A stretch of 64,000 nt of DNA. It comes from Hyposmocoma kahamanoa (taxonomy: Eukaryota > Arthropoda > Insecta > Lepidoptera > Cosmopterigidae). Positions 57,395-64,000 of this stretch are shown here, one piece after another; position 1 is the stretch's first letter; each line of letters begins with the position of its first letter. Where the stretch lies: the NCBI RefSeq assembly GCF_003589595.1, contig NW_020654810.1, forward strand, positions 8,767,084-8,831,083. Direction: 5' to 3'. The position numbers and the translations under genes are program-made. The notes beneath the pieces are model-generated. The model was not told the DNA's origin. It made no database searches and was given only the letters and a program-made list of their open reading frames with translations.

Positions 57395-60300
57395 CTTTCA
57401 ACAAAACATACTAACAATAATTTTCCAATGTATTTAAAACTAATTTAACAACAGTTAATTTTCATTTTGCTTACTTTATAACTATTTAAGTGATCGAGTA
57501 TATAACCAAAAATAGAGAAGAAATGTCTGTTAACGCGTAACGCCATCAAGCGGCAGCGCGATCCAACTCGAACCATGGCGGGGGGAGGCGAGCGGCGCGA
57601 GGGGAATCAAGGGTCATCATTCGACGACATATCTCATAACCATACGCATTGTACTTTGTTCTTTTTCATACATTTTAAAAATAAATACATCAGTCAAATT
57701 TAATTAAAAATAATTCATTGAAGACCATACAACCATCTACTATCATACCTTAAAATAAAATAAAGGAAGGAAACCTGCCTGGCTGCCTACGGACAAGCAT
57801 CAACAATGTCTTTTAAATTTGTTTGAAAACTATTCTACCATATCATTACTGTGACAACTGCGCTCCGATTGGCCAGTCCGAGTTCGAAACAATTGACGAG
57901 TGTCGTCAACTGTTTCACTTCAAATCGACCAGTTAACTTGAGCTTTCCTATAATAGACGAAAATTGCAAAATTACATATTTAATATTTAATTACTGATGA
58001 AACGTGATTCCGTTTGTTTTGTAATTAGATGTTTTGCTGTTTTTCCTACACCACCGAACAGCACGGCATTGTTAGAGATATTATCTTTATTACAATAAAT
58101 ACAGAATATTTTTTGGAATATACGGAGACGTACACACAGGTCAGTAGTTGGCCTGTCTATATTTCAGTGCAAAGGAGAGTTGATATTTATAAGAGCTGTA
58201 TCGCTAATGTGTTACCATGAATACATGGGCCTTATTTCGTCTCTATTTCTGGTTATATACTCCATTATTTAAGTACACACATCCTTTTGTAATTGTATAA
58301 CTACATGTGTCTTCATATCTTATGCCTATCTTTCTTCGATCTGCTAAGAGGTGTAAGGGTGAGAGCCTGGTGCTCTATAACACAGGTTAATCCTAGCATA
58401 GACACCAGACTTTCACAAACGAAACAGGGTTCGGGAATATGTGAGGACCATAGGCATATAAGTTTCTTTTGTGAAGGTAATAAAGACATTTTCATACTAT
58501 GTATTCTTATTCTATTTTTAAATGTAACCAACAGTGTACAAGCTGTAAACTTAAACTGTTATCATGTGAAAACAAAACTTTTTTTCACGTCTCGTGCTCT
58601 TAAAGTTCGTATTTATGCTGAGTGTGGGCTGCATAAAATAGGATTTTATGCTCTAGTGCATAAAATAGGATTTTATNNNNNNNNNNTGCATAAAATAGGA
58701 TTTTATGCTCTAGTGCATAAAATAGGATTTTATGTTCTAGTGCATAAAATAAAATCGTCGTTTAAGACCGAGGCAATGACATCTGCGCCAACAGCCACGC
58801 ACACTAGAACTTTATAAAATAAAGTTTTACTTTTATTTTTTTAATTCGTGTTATATTACAAAATTAAAAAAGTATAAGATATAGAAATGCATAAAAAAAT
58901 TGCATTCAATTTTAATTAAATAATCGTATATTTGTAATATTGTCGTTTAATTTCCTCGCAATCGAAGTGAAAAGCAAAGTGTATAACTAGTTCATAAAAC
59001 CCATTTTACCTTCGACTTAAGTATCCACCCTCGCCTGCGCTCGGGTGGATATGCTCGTCTCGGGTAAAATGACGCGTTTTGTACAATTGTTGTACAATCT
59101 ACTATTTTTGATTTAGCCGCAATTTAATAATGTAAAAGAACATTTCGTATTTGACAAATAAATTTCATTCCAATTGACGCGCGGGAACTCGTAGAGAAAT
59201 AAAAACCCGGCGAAATATTTTTATGAATCGGAACGCCGCGCTTTATATATCTATTACATCCTACCAAATATACACAAAAAAAGTGTCAGATAGGACAAGA
59301 AAATAAAAGTTGATTATTGATAAATCTATTATGTTTTGTAAAAAGTCATAGAACAAATGTTGTTGGTTATGATGTTAGTAATATAGTATTTGAAAAATAA
59401 CCTTATATTAAGATTATTTTATCTTTCACCATCTCTGAGATGGTGTTTGTACGACAAGATTTTGATGGCGTAATGGAGGTTCTAAGTTTGTTACGATTGT
59501 AACACTTACCCAAAGCGGAGGCGACTACAGCGAACGCCCTAGCAGTAGTATTTCGCACATATTCATCTATATTGTCGATGTCAGGTCTCATAGTCGAAAT
59601 CATAGTGGCGAGACCGGCCGCCTTGGCGAGATTGGAGATGATCTCTCTGCCTTCCACACGCGCGTAATAATCTTCATCGATGAGAAGGGGCTCGATTACT
59701 ACCAGGATCTGGTGGTAAGTAATGTAAATTAATAATTTTCTGGAAAAAAAAATATACGCGATTTAAATCCGGAAAAATAGTTTCATTTCCTATGTGTAAC
59801 AATCGCGAAAACCTAAGAATTCGATAATAATTTTCTATTTCCATAACCTCCTAAGGCCCCGTGTGCATCAAATTGTATAATAATAATAATAATAACGCAT
59901 ACACACTCATAACCCCGCACTAGGTAAACTTCGAATCGCGGGTGCCATGGACACACATAGGGTCGTATTCCAGAACTCTACTCAATGCTCAAGTCAGGAT
60001 TTGAGTATGTTTTAAAGCACTCGAAATCATACTCAAGACCCTGCCATTAGGGTCGTATTTCCAGTGCTTGAAATAATACTCAGATCCGGACTTGAGCATT
60101 GAGTACAGTTCTGGAATACGACCCATAGACAACCACAAATTACAGAAACTCACTAGAGAAATAAATGTAGGTTATACAAATATTTCACCCGGCCCAGGAA
60201 TCGAACCCGGAACCTCTGCATGGCAGACCAGCATGGTAACCGTTCGGCCATTGAGGCAATTTGAATGATATATGATATGTGAAGTGGTTCAGACCCAGAC

Positions 60301-62063
60301 AATATTATTCCTATGATCGTGTAAAGCCCAGTGTACAATATAATGAAGCATCACATTCAAATTTAGAGCCATATATTCTAATGACCATGGTATTCAGAAA
60401 CGTAATCCTGGTTGCGTTTTACCAATACGTTTTAACAATACGTCAATGTGTAGCTTGATGTGCTGTGTACATTGGGCATTTAGCGCGTTTCCCATTGTAG
60501 TTTGCTAGGTCTAAGATGGATAAACCATTTCATATTAAGCAATTTCCTGTACTATGAATACCAGACGATATTAACGATAATAACGATAACTATGATGGCA
60601 AATATCCATAATACCCAGACCAGAACCAACTTAGAAATGCTCGTTTCACAAATTGGCCCAAATCGGGAATCGAACCCGGAACCTCCTCATCAAGCGCCTA
60701 TAGAACTAACCACTGTACCACCGAAGAGCATAAGCACACCGCGTAATCCAAACCCGACCACGCGCCCCAAGCCGAACCCTACCCCACAGAAGGTGCACCA
60801 CCAGGGCTCGTTACATCCATAGAAAGTGGTACTAATGTTATACTCTGAGATGAAATTGAAGTTTTAAAATGTAAACAAACAACTGTCTTCTTCACTTTAC
60901 GAGAAATAATTATAATGGAAAAAATACCCTTTTGGGTTAAACAACCCACAATGTTTTAGAAATCACTGTGTCATAAAATATTTTCAATTGATTATGACGA
61001 TAATACGAGGAAATGACAAGGGCCACGGCCGTAGAAAACTACCTCAGCCACGGCGCAAGAAAAATATAACACATAGGAACATATTCTATATAGTTTTGTT
61101 TTTAATGTCAGTTGCTAATACGTTATTGCCTATCAGTTTTTTCGCTATTATAAAAAATATTACAAAGAAGTATAAAGCTTGCAACAACTCGACGCATGTT
61201 TATTAATACTTGTATTTAACACTTTTTCTTCTTCTTCCTGTCCTTACTCCAATTGTAATTAACACTATTTAATAGTAAACAACGTAGCATTATTAATTTA
61301 TTACCCTTAATAAAAAACACTATTTTTAATAAAATACAAAAGTAATATGTTCTAGTAGCAATAAATTATTGTTAATAACGGTTCTGCTAAAAGTATTTGT
61401 GTTTGCATACCTAATAAAAAAAAACGAATACACAAAAAGGGCTGCCAAATGTTGCGCATTCCCGAAACATTGACAACAGAAAAAGGATAAAATATCTTTC
61501 CATGGGAATCAGCTATTTGAGCTCATCTTATCAAATAGGGTATTGTAAAATTAAGGTTTGATAATATGTTGTTTGCGCAATCAATAGCACATAAAGCTAT
61601 ACATTTTCAATATTTTTATAAAAATATACAAGCTCCTCCACCTCCATGCAACAAAACATGACACGTCAATGTGTAGCTTGATGAGATGCCGTCTGTACAT
61701 GCATATAATTTAGGAACAATATAAAAAATCTTGCGTATAATCTTTTTTGTATTATATCTGGGAATTCGATTTCAACACATTATAACTTGTTTTATGTCAA
61801 TAGTACCATTGGAGATATTCCCACTTTGTATCATTATTAACTTAGATTACTACACTTGCCTTGTGTACATACGGCCGAACCAAATCGTCAAGTTTGTACA
61901 GAATCCTGTCAATGACTTTGACCAGCAGATGTCGCTCCTGATCCTCCAAGGTAGGGCTCATGAGCAGCGGCAGAATCTGGTTGAAGAGAGGCCCTGCTCC
62001 GAACTCACGGGCCTTGTCGGTGATCTGACGAAGTGCTGCCTTGCACATAGGGGGTGTACCGTT
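48511..62063 (-). CDS. SF3B1: SF3B1, U2 snRNP splicing factor (last 12 coding exons; 5' end outside window)
   Basis: SF3B1 is the HEAT-repeat scaffold of SF3b that clamps the branch-site helix in the nucleus. Exons 5' to 3': 61860-62063, 59510-59708, 53928-54086, 53421-53713, 52594-52752, 52029-52217, 51608-51790, 51162-51340, 50657-50902, 50242-50454, 49761-49977, 48511-48669: 2400 nt in one frame, 799 residues, equal to human residues about 506-1304. Conserved blocks: [105 protein letters not shown], and the C-terminus [11 protein letters not shown]. Positions matching human R625, H662, K666 and K700, mutated in cancers, are unchanged. Intron 59709-61859 has a GC donor (CACAAG|GCAAGT). The N-terminal U2AF-binding region must lie beyond 64000. 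Confidence 0.96.
48850..49085. repeat. SINE-like interspersed repeat
   Basis: AAGCAAACGAGCAGAGGAAC, CACTTGATGGGAGGTG and CCATGGACATCTGCAACATC resemble a repeat found in moth and butterfly genomes; a short related piece is at 11000-11055 inverted. In the last SF3B1 intron. Confidence 0.45.
49380..49570 (-). repeat. Family VI repeat, inverted
   Basis: Minus-strand reading includes GGAGGTTCTTAATTCGTC, TTACGCGATAACTCCCGC and GTGAACCGATTTTGATGG, as in the 17934 copy. Confidence 0.55.
53066..53335 (-). repeat. Interspersed repeat, family V
   Basis: GAGCTCCTTGTGAGAGAG ... GACTTGTTCGTCCCGGCAC; complete copy in an SF3B1 intron. Confidence 0.7.
54238..54550. repeat. Two opposed halves of family V
   Basis: Starts in plus orientation (TGTCGGGGCGAACAAGTCAT) to about 54365, then switches to minus orientation (GGTGAAATTACAGGCACAT ... 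CATCAGGCGCACGACTCG). The two halves form an imperfect palindrome about 310 bp long. Confidence 0.65.
54551..55789. other. Intron sequence with nothing recognised
   Basis: AT-rich part of the long SF3B1 intron 54087-59509. No repeats or ORFs that I can support. Confidence 0.4.
55790..57197 (+). pseudogene. LINE reverse transcriptase, frameshifted (CR1/Jockey group)
   Basis: A reverse-transcriptase remnant: [33 protein letters not shown] and [11 protein letters not shown] in one frame; then, after a shift near 56040, [16 protein letters not shown] (first catalytic Asp); [28 protein letters not shown] (catalytic Asp pair at about 56340); further shifts near 56700 and 56940; and a C-terminus ending LLQIVT and a stop at 57197. 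The usual GVPQGS block reads GIPQSS. Start and endonuclease are missing, so the copy is 5' truncated and dead. It sits in an SF3B1 intron, antisense to the gene. Confidence 0.8.
57266..57395. repeat. (CA)n/(CGCA)n microsatellite
   Basis: About 20 bases of CA followed by about 108 bases of CGCA with two single-base interruptions. It lies just 3' of the LINE and may have grown from its simple tail. All six-frame Thr-His-Ala-Arg peptides here are artefacts. Confidence 0.95.
57492..58266. mobile_element. Longer copy of the 8-bp-duplication DNA transposon
   Basis: 775 bp. Starts GATCGAGTATATAACC and ends GGTTATATACTCCATT (near-perfect terminal inverted repeats). ATTTAAGT flanks it at 57484-57491 and 58267-58274. 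It is inverted relative to the 34643 copy and holds about 300 extra bases, including a GC-rich block near 57550-57610, which the short copy lacks. No transposase ORF. Confidence 0.85.
58631..58768. repeat. 27-bp palindromic satellite containing an assembly gap
   Basis: Units start at 58631, 58658, 58688, 58715 and 58742 (the last one degenerate). Each holds GCATAAAAT, AGG, ATTTTATGC: a perfect 9-base inverted repeat around 3 bases. A run of 10 N at 58677-58686 interrupts the array. Unit spacing across the gap is 30, not a multiple of 27, so the N count is nominal. Confidence 0.9.
58769..59509. other. Intron sequence with a short inverted motif
   Basis: Near 59005-59065 GTATCCACC-CTCG and CGGGTGGATA form an inverted pair next to GGTAAAATG. 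Otherwise nothing recognised. Confidence 0.35.
59745..59825. repeat. One arm of the 30601-type fold-back element
   Basis: AATATACGCGATTTAAATCC, AATAGTTTCATTTCC and TAACAATCGCGAAAACCTAA match, inverted, 30601-30680. Confidence 0.55.
59877..60265 (-). repeat. Family I SINE interrupted by MITE A
   Basis: The SINE tail (AAT)n and 3' body lie at 59877-59959; body and tRNA-like head (GCCTCAATGGCCGAACGG ... GGTTCGATTCC on the minus strand) continue at 60125-60265. Rejoining across the insert restores the family sequence CACACATAGACAACC. Confidence 0.85.
59960..60124. repeat. MITE A inserted in a SINE, 3-bp target duplication
   Basis: 165 bp from GGGTCGTATTCCAG to CTGGAATACGACCC, with ATA on both sides (59957-59959 and 60125-60127). 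The SINE consensus provides the empty site, so the duplication is directly shown. Confidence 0.85.
60540..60735 (-). repeat. tRNA-derived SINE, family IV
   Basis: Minus-strand head CTTCGGTGGTACAGTGGTTA ... GGTTCGATTCCCG; body with GGTTCTGGTCTGGGTATT. Related piece at 27000-27175. Confidence 0.65.
60736..61859. other. Intron sequence with nothing recognised
   Basis: AT-rich part of SF3B1 intron 59709-61859; only short ORFs without support. Confidence 0.4.
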
Positions 62064-62191
62064 CTGTAAGTTAATGTTAAAAAAAGGCAAATTATTTATT
62101 TGCTTAAGACAAAATAGTATCGTGATTGCGGAGCTTACAAGTGCGTGAGATAGACGTGGAGTGATGCGCAAGTGATGGAATGGTTCAATTT

Positions 62192-62405
62192 AGGTTGCGG
62201 CGGAACAGAATGGAAGCGAATTTTTGTAACGATATTGTACGTACATAGCATAATGAACTTTCAGTCTGCGCGCGCATTCCTCGGAAGGTTTTGGCTCCTA
62301 TCTGATATGTACGTTAGACAATTGACCATAAAGTTCGTTATGGTATATACAATATTGTTATAAAAATTAGCTTCCATTCCATTCCGCCGCAATATAAATT
62401 GAGCC
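62192..62405. repeat. MITE B, complete copy
   Basis: Left TCAATTTAGGTTGCGGCGGA and right TTCCGCCGCAATATAAATTG form terminal inverted repeats; sub-terminal GAATGGAAGCGA is mirrored by TAGCTTCCATTC. Inner block AATTGACCATAAAGTTCGTT is shared with the other copies. Confidence 0.75.
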
Positions 62406-63184
62406 TATTGCATGGTATATAAACACGTGCATGTGCATTGAGTGAGCACCCTCTGAAAAACGTTTATAAAATATTAGTCATTGAATAGTAGTTTTAAAAC
62501 AATTGTAGAAACCAATCTCTCCATTGGTAAAAAGATAAAACAAAAGATAAATAACTTAATGTGTGCTCACTCAGTGCTCACAAAAGGCCAGTAAGATCTA
62601 GAAAATTATGTTTGCATGTAATATTCGTGTACTAGTTTTTAGTACTATTTTTTCTTTTAATTTTACTATACTTTCTTACATTTACTCAATCCACACCTTT
62701 TAAATTGGACGATTTCTTACAAACCAACTAATAGAATTAAATTTCGTTTATGTCTAGATTTAGTAAAAATTATAGTTTTAGTATTTTGTAACATATAAAT
62801 GAAACAAATAATATGGGTTGTTTTTCAATAATAATGTTTTAAGTGCTCAGTCAATCCTCACATTTCTGAAAAGTAAAAAACGTCAATAACTTTTGGTTTG
62901 TAAATATTACTGCCTCCGTAGCATGTCGCCGCCCTCGCGCGAGCGAAAGCTATTGTATCCACATTTAACTATAAAATTCGAGTTATAAAACCGCCATTTT
63001 AAAATTTTATCTTAATAGCTAACATGGCGAGCACCGTGACGTCACATTTTTTTAGCATCGCGAGCGCCTCGACCAATGGCTCCAAAAGAATATCGCAGTA
63101 CCAAATATGGCAAGGTCACAGCAGATTTAAAAACATTTTGACAGTTCTACACAGTAATCTTATCAACATAAAAATTGAGCGCGA
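62406..63184. other. Intron sequence with nothing recognised
   Basis: Part of an SF3B1 intron whose 5' exon is outside the window. No further SF3B1 coding block was found between 62064 and 64000. Confidence 0.4.
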
Positions 63185-63297
63185 CAAACGAGATAATTAA
63201 CGCACGCACTCAACATGGCCCCGCACTAGGGAAACCCTGTGTCGCGGGTGCCGTGGACATACACATAGACAACTACAAATTACACCCAAACTCTAGA
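63185..63297 (-). repeat. Family I SINE, 3' half only
   Basis: CACTCAACATGGCCCCGCAC, AACCCTGTGTCGCGGGTGCC and ACAAATTACACCCAAACTC match the family body; the tRNA head is replaced by retroelement sequence at about 63298. Confidence 0.7.
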
Positions 63298-64000
63298 AGT
63301 AATCCTATCTACAGCGACGGGTCCCTGAAACTGTGGTGTCAGGACACAGTAACTTTCCAGTGGCTAGAGGATGCCATAAGCACCATCAGGCTGCCATCTG
63401 GGGAGCCCGTCTCATTGAAAAATGGGGTGGAGGCTCCCCGGAGTGTGGTCTGCGGACTGCTCATCCCTGTATATTGGGAGGATGCGCGTCGAATCGGCCG
63501 CATCCTCAAGTGGCAAAACTGGTGGGAGAAGGTGCACCGCTGGGTGGTCCACAAGCTGCAGCAGCAAAGTGAACACTCCTCCGTGGTGGTGAGCATCCCG
63601 GAAGAACTCGTCCCTGCTGTCCAGGGGCATGACCGGCGTCTAACCTCGGCGTCTGCCCGTAGTTGTGCTCGCCTCTATAGATCTATATGGCGAAGACTGA
63701 TGTGCCACCACCGCAGGAAATGGTACAGCTAATCAACTACTGAGAGCAGAACGGCCAGAGTATCGTCGTGGCTACTGACTCCAATGCCTACCATCCGTTG
63801 TGGGTCATGGAACTCACTAATGACAGAGGGAACTAACCTAACGTAATATTTATTCACAACTAACCTTCAAATCGTTAATAAAAGTATAGTGCCAACTCTT
63901 ATAAATAAAAGATGTAGAACTATTATAGACCTAACCCTAGAGGAGCAGTGGATCTTATCCACAACTGGCACGTGTCCGAAGAAGCATCTTTCTCGGGCCA
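63298..64000 (+). pseudogene. Decayed non-LTR retroelement, DUF4780-like ORF then endonuclease (runs off edge)
   Basis: First part: SLKLWCQDTVTFQWLEDAI, then VCGLLIPVYWEDARRIGRIL and KWQNWWEKVHRWVVHK, like the DUF4780 region found in insect retroelement ORF1 proteins. Second part, in shifting frames after 63760: ATDSNAYHPLW ... TNDRG, then VNKSIVPTL, RTIIDLTLEEQW and NWHVSEEASFS, which follow the end of the apurinic-type endonuclease of R1/CR1-like elements (catalytic DSNA-HPLW region visible; final S-D-H reads S-G). Frames are broken by stops and shifts. The reverse transcriptase would lie past 64000. Confidence 0.6.

Noticed and set aside
57246..57437. ORF rich in Thr-His-Ala-Arg
   Set aside because: It is a translation of the (CA)n/(CGCA)n microsatellite and has no coding support.
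58293..58817. 174-codon ORF across the N run
   Set aside because: It reads through the 27-bp satellite and an assembly gap; the repetition HKIGFYALV is the satellite in translation.

Overview
The window looks like a piece of an insect nuclear genome, most likely a moth or butterfly. It is AT-rich, genes are split by many small introns, and introns and spacers are packed with tRNA-headed SINEs, fold-back MITEs, LINE remnants and a Penelope-like fragment. The order assignment rests on my impression of the repeat style, not on a search. All gene models below were built by reading conserved protein blocks across exons and checking splice sites and codon phase by hand.

Layout. 1-7.1 kb: mostly repeats (tRNA-like SINEs, three head-to-tail copies of a palindromic MITE), plus the first coding exon of an unrecognised minus-strand gene at 2115-2303. 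7.16-9.41 kb (minus): a complete three-exon gene for a secreted 679-residue protein with two copies of a four-cysteine motif, and a TATA box upstream. 12.8-37.9 kb (minus): a complete 18-exon VPS35L gene (Retriever subunit, 935 aa). 40.3-41.7 kb (minus): a four-exon Mpv17/PMP22-family gene closest to MPV17L (203 aa). 42.4-47.0 kb (plus): a five-exon TECPR1 gene (1266 aa), divergent from the MPV17L-like gene across 662 bp. 48.5-62.1 kb and beyond (minus): the last 12 coding exons of SF3B1 (799 aa, HEAT-repeat half), convergent with TECPR1; its 5' exons lie past position 64000. 63.3-64.0 kb: a decayed non-LTR retroelement entering from the right edge.

Three neighbouring genes act on membranes: VPS35L in endosomal recycling, TECPR1 in lysosome repair and autophagy (its fly relative is called Peroxin 23), and the MPV17L-like protein in inner mitochondrial or peroxisomal membranes. 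SF3B1 is a U2 snRNP splicing factor.

Most interesting observation: the TECPR1 protein carries a full galectin carbohydrate-recognition domain between its PH domain and second dysferlin domain, with every classical sugar-contact residue intact. This would put a sphingomyelin or membrane-damage sensor and a glycan sensor in one polypeptide. Other points: two GC-AG introns (one each in VPS35L and SF3B1), nested transposon insertions that give exact target sites (an 8-bp duplication inside one SINE, a 3-bp duplication inside another), a Penelope-like fragment bounded by 66-bp inverted repeats and a 14-bp direct repeat, and a 27-bp palindromic satellite that interrupts the assembly.
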